Part shown: piece by piece, positions 1 through 6,114 of the stretch | Layout: every line of letters begins with the position of its first letter | Numbering within the stretch: position 1 is the stretch's first letter | Source: CAIUPE01 sp046092445 | GTDB lineage: Bacteria > Pseudomonadota > Alphaproteobacteria > Rhizobiales > Beijerinckiaceae | DNA length: 6,741 bases | Reading direction: 5' to 3' | Assembly: GCA_046092445.1 (NCBI GenBank) | Contig: JBJTDR010000054.1 | Span: forward strand, 1-6,741 | Notes under the pieces: generated by a model | What the model was told of the DNA's origin: nothing | The model's database searches: none | What the model saw: only the letters and a program-made list of their open reading frames with translations | Translations under genes and position numbers: made by a program

Positions 1-288
1 CTGCTGCAGGGGCTTGCGCGTTTGCGGGCGGCGTATCTGGTTGCTGACAGTGCGAGCATGGACGAGTTGAAGGCGCGGGTTGAGCCGCTCTTGCCTGCGG
101 GCGGGGCATGGGGGTCATCGGCGCGCGAATTGCTCGGGTTAAAGGCGCTGAAGGCGAATGATTTCGAGGGCGCCGGAAAATATTTCGATGCAATCATGAC
201 TGAGGATGCCGCGCCGCAAGCGTTGAAGCAGCGCGCCGAACTCTATCTCTCGCTGGTACGCGGCGGGGCGGTTTCTGCGAAGCCCTGA
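1..288 (+). CDS. TPR-like (YfgM/TPR_21 type) protein, C-terminal part
   Basis: The reading frame is open from the first base of the window and ends at a TGA, giving 95 residues of the C-terminal end; the start lies outside the window. The helical, alanine-rich pattern (about residues 7-90), with a SARELLGL stretch followed by a KALKANDFEGAGKYF repeat-like helix pair and a closing ALKQRAELYL helix, resembles the end of the tetratricopeptide-like family related to YfgM (TPR_21). In E. coli, YfgM is an inner-membrane-anchored periplasmic protein associated with SecYEG and chaperones; the N-terminal membrane anchor cannot be checked here. A gene of this family just upstream of der is common in alphaproteobacteria, which supports the call. 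In some lineages bamB lies between the two; it is absent from this gap. The exact role is unknown. Confidence 0.7.
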   Translation: MLQGLARLRAAYLVADSASMDELKARVEPLLPAGGAWGSSARELLGLKALKANDFEGAGKYFDAIMTEDAAPQALKQRAELYLSLVRGGAVSAKP

Positions 289-313
289 GCGGGCGGCGCA
301 TGGATAAGGGCGA

Positions 314-337
314 CGCTGCACAGGCAGCGCGCATTTT
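314..337 (+). terminator. Hairpin plus short T-run between TPR gene and der
   Basis: A perfect 6-bp GC-rich stem (CGCTGC at 314-319 and GCAGCG at 324-329) closes a 4-nt ACAG loop. Four nucleotides later there is a run of four T (334-337). It sits in the 68-nt gap after the TPR gene stop and ends just before the der ribosome binding site. It may be a weak intrinsic terminator or attenuator reducing read-through into der. The short T-run and its distance from the stem make it a poor canonical terminator. Confidence 0.35.
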
Positions 338-340
338 AAC

Positions 341-346
341 AGAAGG
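341..346 (+). promoter_or_regulatory. Ribosome binding site for der
   Basis: AGAAGG lies 10 nt before the ATG at 357. It decides the der start: an in-frame ATG at 300 exists, but the 19 codons it would add run through the hairpin at 314-329 and give a sequence not expected ahead of the G1 motif, whereas Der proteins typically begin only a few residues before GRPNVGKST. Confidence 0.6.
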
Positions 347-356
347 TTTTGACGTC

Positions 357-1754
357 ATGACTGTCACGGTCGCATTGGTCGGCCGACCGAATGTTGGTAA
401 ATCGACGCTTTTCAACCGTTTCGTCGGGAAAAAGCTCGCGCTCGTTGATGATCGCCCCGGTGTCACACGTGACCGACGCGAAGGCGCGGGCCATCTCGGC
501 GATCTGGATTTTATTGTTGTGGATACGGCGGGGCTGGAAGAGGGCTTTGCCGACCCGTTGCTGGACCGGATGCGCGGGCAGACGGAACGGGCGATTGAAT
601 CAGCCGATATAATTCTCTTTATGATCGATACCCGCTCGGGTCTGACCCCGGCCGACCAGCATTTTGCCAATCGCGTGCGGCGCTCGTCGAAGCCGGTGAT
701 CCTGCTTGCCAACAAGGCGGAGGGCAAGTCGGGCATTCTGGACAGTTACGAGGCGTTCAAGCTCGGGCTCGGGGATCCGATCCCGATGTCGGCGGAACAT
801 GGCGAGGGGCTCGACTCGCTCTATCTGGCGATGCGGGAAAACTGGCCCTTTAAGGTTGTGACTCCGAAGATGCGCGAGAAGCGGGAATTCATTGTTGCTC
901 CGCCTGTCGAGGTCGAGGACGAGGATGTTGACGTCAATCGTCCGCTCAGGATTGCGATTGCGGGGCGCCCGAATGTGGGGAAGTCAACGCTGATCAACCG
1001 TCTTTTGGGCGAGGACCGGCTTTTGACGGGGCCAGAGGCGGGCATTACGCGCGATTCGATCGGGATCGAGTTTGACTGGCATGGCCGGCAGATCAAGATG
1101 TTCGATACGGCGGGGATCAGGCGGCGTTCACGGGTCGAGGAGAAGCTCGAAAAGCTCTCGGTGGCGGATGCGTTGCGGGCGATCCGGTTTGCGGAAGTCG
1201 TGGTTATTCTGGTTGATTCAACAATCCCGCTTGAAAAGCAGGATCTGTCGATCCTGTCGCTGGTCGAGCGTGAGGGACGGGGTTTGGTGATCGGGCTCAA
1301 CAAATGGGACCTTGTCGAGAGCCGGTCGGAACTGCTCGAGAAATTGTACGAGGAAGCGGAGCATCTGCTGTCCAATGTGAAGGGCGTGGCTCTTGTGCCG
1401 GTTTCAGGCCTGACAGGCGAGGGGGCTGATGGTCTCCTGAAGGCGTGCATGGATGCGGAAGCCGTTTGGAACAAGCGCATCCCGACGGGGCAACTGAACC
1501 GCTGGTTCGAGCAGGTTCTGGACCGCCATCCGCCGCCAGCGGTCGCGGGCCGCCGGATCAAGATGCGGTATGTAACGCAGATCAAGGCGCGACCGCCGCA
1601 TTTTGTGGCGTTCGGCAACCAGCTTGACCGGATGCCCGATTCCTATGTGCGGTATCTGGTGAACAGCTTGCGGGACACGTTCGAGCTGAATGGTGTGCCG
1701 GTGCGTCTTTCGATGCGGACGAGTGAAAATCCCTATGGCCGGAAGCGCAGCTAG
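357..1754 (+). CDS. der: Ribosome biogenesis GTPase Der (EngA)
   Basis: Der is an essential GTPase with two tandem G domains that acts in maturation of the 50S ribosomal subunit in the cytoplasm. The 465-residue protein shows both domains and the C-terminal KH-like domain. G domain 1 has GRPNVGKST at 9-17, DTAG at 56-59, NKAE at 119-122 and SA at 145-146. An acidic linker (about 185-193) leads to G domain 2 with GRPNVGKST at 203-211, DTAG at 250-253 and NKWD at 315-318. The KH-like domain spans about 370-465 and ends in a basic tail (GRKRS). Length is normal for the family. The start at 357 is chosen for its ribosome binding site and because the protein then begins MTVTVALVGRP, as family members do. 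The first G4 motif has Glu in place of the usual Asp. It may be co-transcribed with the upstream TPR gene and converges with the SDR gene. Confidence 0.97.
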   Translation: MTVTVALVGRPNVGKSTLFNRFVGKKLALVDDRPGVTRDRREGAGHLGDLDFIVVDTAGLEEGFADPLLDRMRGQTERAIESADIILFMIDTRSGLTPADQHFANRVRRSSKPVILLANKAEGKSGILDSYEAFKLGLGDPIPMSAEHGEGLDSLYLAMRENWPFKVVTPKMREKREFIVAPPVEVEDEDVDVNRPLRIAIAGRPNVGKSTLINRLLGEDRLLTGPEAGITRDSIGIEFDWHGRQIKMFDTAGIRRRSRVEEKLEKLSVADALRAIRFAEVVVILVDSTIPLEKQDLSILSLVEREGRGLVIGLNKWDLVESRSELLEKLYEEAEHLLSNVKGVALVPVSGLTGEGADGLLKACMDAEAVWNKRIPTGQLNRWFEQVLDRHPPPAVAGRRIKMRYVTQIKARPPHFVAFGNQLDRMPDSYVRYLVNSLRDTFELNGVPVRLSMRTSENPYGRKRS

Positions 1755-1760
1755 GCCATA
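1734..1760. terminator. Inverted repeat at the convergent der/SDR gene ends
   Basis: TATGGCC at 1734-1740 and GGCCATA at 1754-1760 form a perfect 7-bp stem around a 13-nt loop, straddling the der stop codon. On the minus strand the stem is followed after three bases by TTTT (within GGGATTTTC), so it could act as a weak terminator for the purF-SDR transcript. There is no T-run on the plus side. The two genes share only 10 nt, so any terminator must overlap coding sequence. A 7-bp stem can occur by chance. Confidence 0.3.
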
Positions 1761-1764
1761 TCGC

Positions 1765-2514
1765 TCAGGCCGGTTTACCCAAGGAGAGCAGGCGCGGCGT
1801 GCCGTTCGAGAAATCGAGCAGTTTGCCCGTCTCCGACCAGAAGGGTGACGCGATCTTGACGAGTTTTGCGGCAAGGTGTTCGGGTGGCGGCAGGGTCTCG
1901 GGATCCTCGCCGGGCATCGCGGCGGCGCGCATGGCGGTGCGGGTGGCACCTGGATCAATCATCATAACTTTGATCGGGGTCGAGGCGGTTTCGTTCGCAT
2001 AGGTGTGGCCGAGGGCTTCGAGCGCGGCCTTGGAGACGTTGTAGGGGCCCCAATAGGCTTTGTGTTTCCATGCGGCGGACGAGGACATGAAGATCACGCG
2101 GCCGGCATCCGACTTCTGCAGGAGCGGATCGAGCGAGCGGATCAGACGCCAATTCGCGGTGACATTGACGGCCAGAATGTCGTTCCATGCGTCGGGCAGG
2201 ACATGGCCGAGCGGCGAGATCGGGCCGAGGATCGCGCCATTGCCGAGAAAAATATCAAGCTTGCCCCAGCGCTCGTGGATCGCGGCACCGAGGCGATCAA
2301 GACCGTCATGATCCTTCAACGAGCAGGGCACGAGGGTTGCGGGTTGATGTCCGGCGCCCTGAATTTCATCGTCAAGGGCTTCGAGCGCGCCTTGCGTTCG
2401 GGCGAGTGCAATGACATGTGCGCCTTCAGCTGCGAAAGCGAGCGCCATGGCACGACCAATGCCGCGAGAGGCGCCGGTAACGAGGGCGATACGGCTTTCA
2501 AGCGCACGTGACAT
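1765..2514 (-). CDS. SDR-family NAD(P)-dependent oxidoreductase
   Basis: This 249-residue protein is a classical short-chain dehydrogenase/reductase with a single Rossmann domain, and its length is typical. Visible motifs are the cofactor-binding TGASRGIG at 13-20, the catalytic tetrad Asn117, Ser145, Tyr158 and Lys162 (YNVSK), and DPGATRTAM from 188, the usual PG motif after the sixth strand. Arg17 and Arg39 near the cofactor site suggest a preference for NADP(H), which is an inference. The motif that is normally NAG reads NGA at 92-94. No signal peptide or membrane segment is seen. Its ATG follows the purF TGA without any intervening base, with GGAAGC inside the purF end as the only Shine-Dalgarno-like sequence, so translation is probably coupled to purF. 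SDR genes directly after purF are known in alphaproteobacteria, but the substrate is not established and no purine role should be assumed. Confidence 0.9.
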   Translation of the reverse strand: MSRALESRIALVTGASRGIGRAMALAFAAEGAHVIALARTQGALEALDDEIQGAGHQPATLVPCSLKDHDGLDRLGAAIHERWGKLDIFLGNGAILGPISPLGHVLPDAWNDILAVNVTANWRLIRSLDPLLQKSDAGRVIFMSSSAAWKHKAYWGPYNVSKAALEALGHTYANETASTPIKVMMIDPGATRTAMRAAAMPGEDPETLPPPEHLAAKLVKIASPFWSETGKLLDFSNGTPRLLSLGKPA

Positions 2515-3960
2515 TCAGCTTGCTTCCGCGAGGAGGGAGAGTTGCTTGGGGGACTTGACGGCCAGATCAGTGAGGCCGGTCGGGTAATCGCCGGTGAAGC
2601 AATGATCGGTATATTGCGGCTGATCGGGATTGCGGGCCTTCTCACCCACGGCACGATAGATACCGTCAAGCGAGAGGAAGGAAAGCGAGTCGCATCCGAT
2701 ATAGGCGCGCATCTCGTCAAGCGTGTGGGTGGCAGCAAGAAGATTTTTTCGTTCCGGCGTATCGATACCGTAATAATCGGGGAAGAGAATGGGGGGGCTG
2801 GAAATGCGGAAATGAACTTCGGTGGCACCGGCATCGCGCATCATCTGTACGATCTTGATCGAGGTTGTGCCGCGGACGATGGAATCGTCGATCAGGACGA
2901 CTCGCTTGGCTGCAATAACCGAGCGGTTCGCGGAATGTTTGAGACGGACGCCGAATTCGCGGATCGACTGGGTTGGCTGGATAAAGGTGCGGCCGACATA
3001 ATGGTTACGGATGATGCCGAGTTCATAGGGGATGCTGGCGGCCTGGGAATAGCCGAGTGCGGCAGGGACACCGGAATCAGGCACCGGAATGACGACATCG
3101 ACATCAACGGGTGACTCGGCTGCAAGTTCCGCTCCCATGCGCTTGCGGACCTCGTAGACGGACCGGCCATGGACGATCGAATCGGGGCGAGCGAAATAGA
3201 CATACTCGAAAATACAGGGTCTCGCCTGCCGCGTGCCAAAGGGTTTGAGCGAGTCAACACCGTTTTCGGAGATGACGACGACTTCGCCATTCTCGATGTC
3301 GCGGATGAAGCGCGCGCCGATAATGTCGAGGGCGCATGTCTCGGAGGCGAGGATGTAGCAGCCGTCGAGCTCACCAAGAACGAGGGGCCGAATGCCGAGC
3401 GGATCGCGCGCGCCGACGAGTTTCTTGTTGGTGAGGCCGACGAAGGAATAAGCCCCTTCGAGTTCGAGGAGTGCTTCGATGAAGCGGTCGACAAAGGCGG
3501 AACGCTTGCTGCGAGCGACGAGGTGGAGAATGGCTTCCGTGTCGCTGGTGGACTGGAAGATCGAGCCCTCGCGGATCAGTTGGCGGCGCAGTGTGAGCCC
3601 GTTGGTAATGTTGCCATTATGGGCAACGGCAAATCCGCCGCCGTCGAGTTCGGCGAACAGCGGCTGGACGTTGCGCAGGATTGTCTCGCCGGTTGTGGAA
3701 TAGCGGGTGTGGCCGACGGCCACATTGCCTCTCAGTCGATCAATGACAGGTCGATCAGAAAAATTGTCGCCGACAAGCCCCATGCGGCGTTCAGAATGGA
3801 AGCGTGTGCCGTCAAAGGTGACGATTCCGGCTGCCTCCTGTCCGCGATGCTGAAGGGCGTGCAAACCTAGCGCTGTGATGGCCGCAGCCTGCGGGTGGCC
3901 GAAGATACCGAACACACCGCACTCTTCCCGGAGACGGTCTGCGAGCGGATCAATCAGCAT
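2515..3960 (-). CDS. purF: Amidophosphoribosyltransferase (glutamine-PRPP amidotransferase)
   Basis: PurF makes 5-phosphoribosylamine from PRPP and glutamine, the first committed step of de novo purine synthesis, in the cytoplasm. The 481-residue protein has an N-terminal Ntn-type glutaminase domain and a C-terminal phosphoribosyltransferase domain. Cys14 (in REECGVFGIFG) is the nucleophile, so 13 residues form a propeptide to be cleaved, as in Bacillus PurF. Glutaminase landmarks are HTRYST (84-89), HNGN (114-117) and SDTEA (139-143). The PRPP loop VVLIDDSIVRGTT lies at 354-366. Of the four Fe-S cysteines of the Bacillus enzyme, Cys249 and Cys454 are kept while two positions carry Asp395 and Thr451. 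The ATG at 3960 is preceded by AGAAAGG with a 10-nt spacer. cvpA lies 31 nt upstream and the SDR gene abuts downstream. A run of seven C on the coding strand (2791-2797) does not disturb the frame. Confidence 0.97.
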   Translation of the reverse strand: MLIDPLADRLREECGVFGIFGHPQAAAITALGLHALQHRGQEAAGIVTFDGTRFHSERRMGLVGDNFSDRPVIDRLRGNVAVGHTRYSTTGETILRNVQPLFAELDGGGFAVAHNGNITNGLTLRRQLIREGSIFQSTSDTEAILHLVARSKRSAFVDRFIEALLELEGAYSFVGLTNKKLVGARDPLGIRPLVLGELDGCYILASETCALDIIGARFIRDIENGEVVVISENGVDSLKPFGTRQARPCIFEYVYFARPDSIVHGRSVYEVRKRMGAELAAESPVDVDVVIPVPDSGVPAALGYSQAASIPYELGIIRNHYVGRTFIQPTQSIREFGVRLKHSANRSVIAAKRVVLIDDSIVRGTTSIKIVQMMRDAGATEVHFRISSPPILFPDYYGIDTPERKNLLAATHTLDEMRAYIGCDSLSFLSLDGIYRAVGEKARNPDQPQYTDHCFTGDYPTGLTDLAVKSPKQLSLLAEAS

Positions 3961-3970
3961 GGGCGGATCG

Positions 3971-3977
3971 CCTTTCT
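3971..3977 (-). promoter_or_regulatory. Ribosome binding site for purF
   Basis: AGAAAGG on the minus strand, 10 nt before the purF ATG, sits in the 31-nt cvpA-purF gap. It supports the short propeptide start that places the catalytic cysteine at position 14. Confidence 0.5.
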
Positions 3978-3991
3978 ACCATTGTTGATGC

Positions 3992-4579
3992 TCATTGGGC
4001 AGGCACCGCGTTCGGAGCGGAATTTTCAGGGCTGGCAGGCACCGGTTCTGCTGTATCTGCGGCTGATGGCTTCAAACGGTCAAGAAAGGTCGGGTCGGTT
4101 GGCAGAAAAGACAGAATTTGTTGGCCGGATTCCTGGAGGATCGGACGCAGTTTGGCATCGCGAACCCAGTCAGGATGCTGCTTTTCACCGACGAGTTTAT
4201 CGAAAAACATGAATGCGATCGTCGCAATCAGAAAACCACGAAAGGCGCCAAATAAAAAGCCCAACGAACGATCGAGTGCTCCGATGCGTGAGTCGAGGAT
4301 CAGATCGGAGATCTTGACTGTCACGAGAGAAACGACGATCAAGACGCCCAGAAACAGTGTGGCGATAGTGGCGGCCAACGCGATCTGGGGATTGCTGATA
4401 TAGGGTGTGAAATAGTGCAGCATCGATGGATGCAGCGAATAGGCGGCGACGGCGGCAATGACCCATGAAGCGATCGCCAGAACTTCCCGAGTGAAGCCGC
4501 GAACCGAAGCCAAGAGGGCGGACAAGAGCACGATTCCGATGACGACGAGATCAAGAACGCTGACAGGAAACTCACCCAT
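3992..4579 (-). CDS. cvpA: CvpA family membrane protein
   Basis: The 195-residue protein has about four hydrophobic segments (roughly 9-25, 33-49, 67-87 and 106-127), followed by a soluble tail ending in a Pro/Ala-rich low-complexity stretch (about 171-195). The N-terminal pattern, a short lead then a LDLVVIGIVLLSALLA helix followed by RGFTREVL (27-34), and the SRIGALDRSLGFLFGAFRG region (97-115) are characteristic of CvpA. CvpA was named for colicin V production in E. coli and has been linked to envelope stress and bile-salt tolerance; its molecular activity is unknown. Placement directly before purF is conserved widely, including in E. coli. I chose the ATG at 4579 because AAGGGTGAAGG lies just upstream and the helix then starts at the usual distance; the frame stays open further upstream to a TTG at 4648, which would add 23 residues unlike the family. 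Confidence 0.9.
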   Translation of the reverse strand: MGEFPVSVLDLVVIGIVLLSALLASVRGFTREVLAIASWVIAAVAAYSLHPSMLHYFTPYISNPQIALAATIATLFLGVLIVVSLVTVKISDLILDSRIGALDRSLGFLFGAFRGFLIATIAFMFFDKLVGEKQHPDWVRDAKLRPILQESGQQILSFLPTDPTFLDRLKPSAADTAEPVPASPENSAPNAVPAQ

Positions 4580-4583
4580 ATGA

Positions 4584-4594
4584 CCTTCACCCTT
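4584..4594 (-). promoter_or_regulatory. Ribosome binding site for cvpA
   Basis: AAGGGTGAAGG on the minus strand offers two Shine-Dalgarno matches, with spacers of about 4 and 10 nt to the ATG at 4579. It favours this start over the in-frame TTG at 4648. Confidence 0.55.
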
Positions 4595-4665
4595 GTCGTC
4601 GGCAGCAGCACACGTTGCCACTGGCTGCACTTGTAAAAGCACTCTCAATGATTATTTCGGCGTTC

Positions 4666-4694
4666 CTTATAGGGCCTGGCCGCGGTTTCGTCAC
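4666..4694 (-). promoter_or_regulatory. Candidate sigma-70-type promoter for cvpA-purF-SDR
   Basis: On the minus strand, GTGACG (4694-4689) and TATAAG (4671-4666) are separated by exactly 17 nt, matching 4 of 6 and 5 of 6 bases of the TTGACA/TATAAT consensus. It lies within the 118-nt radA-cvpA gap, with the -35 element starting just after the radA stop. Transcription would start near 4659, giving a leader of about 80 nt before cvpA. Prediction rests on motif match and position only. Confidence 0.4.
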
Positions 4695-4697
4695 GTC

Positions 4698-6107
4698 TCA
4701 TCGGCCGGTTACCAACCGCTGTTTTCCGGGCTTCCGGCCGATGATTTTCGCAATCAGATCGGAAATATTCGAGATCGCATGAAGGCTTACGGCGCCGTTG
4801 GCTGCGGTATCAAGCCCCGCTTTCGGCAAGACGGCATCGGAGAAACCCAGCTTGCCGGCCTCCTTAAGACGCGTGGCGGCCTGGCTGATCGGGCGTAGCG
4901 CGCCGGTGAGGCCGATCTCACCCATGAAAACGTGATCGGGTGGCAGAGGTGTCTGGCTCATGGAGGAAATGATGGCGGCGGCCGCAGCGGTATCGGCGGA
5001 GGGTTCGTTGATTTTGAGGCCGCCGGCGACATTGAGGTAGATATCATAGGCACCGAGTTTGAGGCCGCCATGGGTTTCAAGGACGGCGAGCACGGTCGAT
5101 AATCTACTCGGATCCCAGCCTACGACGGTTCGGCGCGGATTGCCAAGCGAGGAGGGCGCGACAAGGGCCTGAAATTCGATGAGAACGGGGCGGTTGCCTT
5201 CAATGCCGGCGAAAACGGCTGTGCCGACAGCATCGAGATCACGCCCTTGCAGAAAGAGGGCTGAGGGATTGGTGACTTCGGCGAGGCCGAGGCTTGTCAT
5301 CTCGAAGACGCCGATTTCGTCTGTGGGGCCGAAGCGGTTTTTGGTGGTGCGGAGGATACGGAAATTGAGCGCGCCATCGCCCTCGAAAGACGCGACAGCA
5401 TCAACCATGTGTTCGACGACGCGGGGCCCTGCAATCTGGCCATCTTTGGTGACGTGGCCGACGAGAATGATCGCGGCGCCGCTCTTCTTGGCGAAATGGA
5501 TGAGGGCTTGGGCGGCGCCGCGCACCTGGGTGACGGTACCGGGGGCGGACGGGATTGTCTCCGACCACATGGTCTGGATCGAATCGATGATGACAAGGCG
5601 GGGGACCGCGCCCTCGGATAAAGTGGCGACGATGGTCTCGATATTGGTTTCGGCGGCAAGTTCGACGGGAGCCTTGGACAGGCCGAGGCGCTCGGCGCGC
5701 AGACGCACCTGATCTGTGGCTTCCTCGCCGGAAATATAGACGACGCGGTGGCCTTCATTGGCGAGGGCGGCGGTGACTTGCATTAGGAGGGTGGATTTGC
5801 CGATACCCGGGTCGCCGCCGAGGAGAATGACCGAGCCGGTGACAAAGCCGCCACCGGTGACACGGTCGAACTCGTTCATGCCGCTGGCAATGCGCGGGGC
5901 ATGATCCACAGTGCCGGCAAGGCTTTCAAGCTGAAGGATGCGACCCTTGCGGCTTTGCTTCGCGATGGTTCCACCGCCGGGAAGGGGGGCGCTTGCTGCT
6001 TCCTCGACAATGGTGCTCCATTCACCGCAGGCGTCGCAACGGCCCTGCCAGCGGGCATAGACGGCGCCGCAGGCCTGGCAGGAAAATTCGAGCTGGCGTT
6101 TGGCCAT
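4698..6107 (-). CDS. radA: DNA repair protein RadA (Sms), branch-migration ATPase
   Basis: RadA is a RecA-related hexameric helicase-like ATPase that extends and processes recombination intermediates. The 469-residue protein has all expected parts: an N-terminal C4 zinc finger (Cys10, Cys13, Cys24, Cys27), Walker A GDPGIGKST (98-106), Walker B LVIID (171-175), the RadA-specific KNRFG motif (256-260), and a C-terminal Lon-protease-like domain (about 350-460). Length matches the family. The ATG at 6107 is chosen because it gives the standard MAKRQLEFSCQACG opening; the frame is open upstream to a TTG at 6239, but that would overlap alr by about 125 nt and add 44 residues foreign to RadA. It starts 7 nt after the alr stop with no strong Shine-Dalgarno sequence (GAAAG about 13 nt away), hinting at translational coupling. 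The Lon-like domain reads EPSAD at 368-372, with Ser at the position aligned to Lon's catalytic serine. Confidence 0.97.
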   Translation of the reverse strand: MAKRQLEFSCQACGAVYARWQGRCDACGEWSTIVEEAASAPLPGGGTIAKQSRKGRILQLESLAGTVDHAPRIASGMNEFDRVTGGGFVTGSVILLGGDPGIGKSTLLMQVTAALANEGHRVVYISGEEATDQVRLRAERLGLSKAPVELAAETNIETIVATLSEGAVPRLVIIDSIQTMWSETIPSAPGTVTQVRGAAQALIHFAKKSGAAIILVGHVTKDGQIAGPRVVEHMVDAVASFEGDGALNFRILRTTKNRFGPTDEIGVFEMTSLGLAEVTNPSALFLQGRDLDAVGTAVFAGIEGNRPVLIEFQALVAPSSLGNPRRTVVGWDPSRLSTVLAVLETHGGLKLGAYDIYLNVAGGLKINEPSADTAAAAAIISSMSQTPLPPDHVFMGEIGLTGALRPISQAATRLKEAGKLGFSDAVLPKAGLDTAANGAVSLHAISNISDLIAKIIGRKPGKQRLVTGR

Positions 6108-6114
6108 GGGCGAA

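Noticed and set aside
300..356. N-terminal extension of der from an ATG at 300
   Set aside because: No ribosome binding site, runs through a hairpin, and Der normally starts close to its first G motif; ATG 357 has a proper site.
821..1618. Open frame of 265 codons on the minus strand opposite der
   Set aside because: Antisense shadow of der; Ser/Arg/Pro-rich translation with no recognisable domain.
1876..2511. Open frame of 211 codons on the plus strand opposite the SDR gene
   Set aside because: Antisense shadow of the SDR gene; glycine/arginine-rich translation with no domain.
2791..2797. Run of seven G (C on the purF coding strand) as a possible frameshift site
   Set aside because: The purF frame is intact across it and both sides match the family, so there is no sign of frameshift or programmed slippage.
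3169..3870. Open frame of 233 codons on the plus strand opposite purF
   Set aside because: Lies entirely antisense to a clear purF gene; its composition is what GC-rich coding DNA gives on the opposite strand and no motif is recognisable.
4580..4660. Riboswitch or purine-responsive leader before cvpA
   Set aside because: Only short imperfect pairings (for example GCAGC/GCTGC) are visible; no purine riboswitch core could be recognised and there is no terminator-like hairpin.
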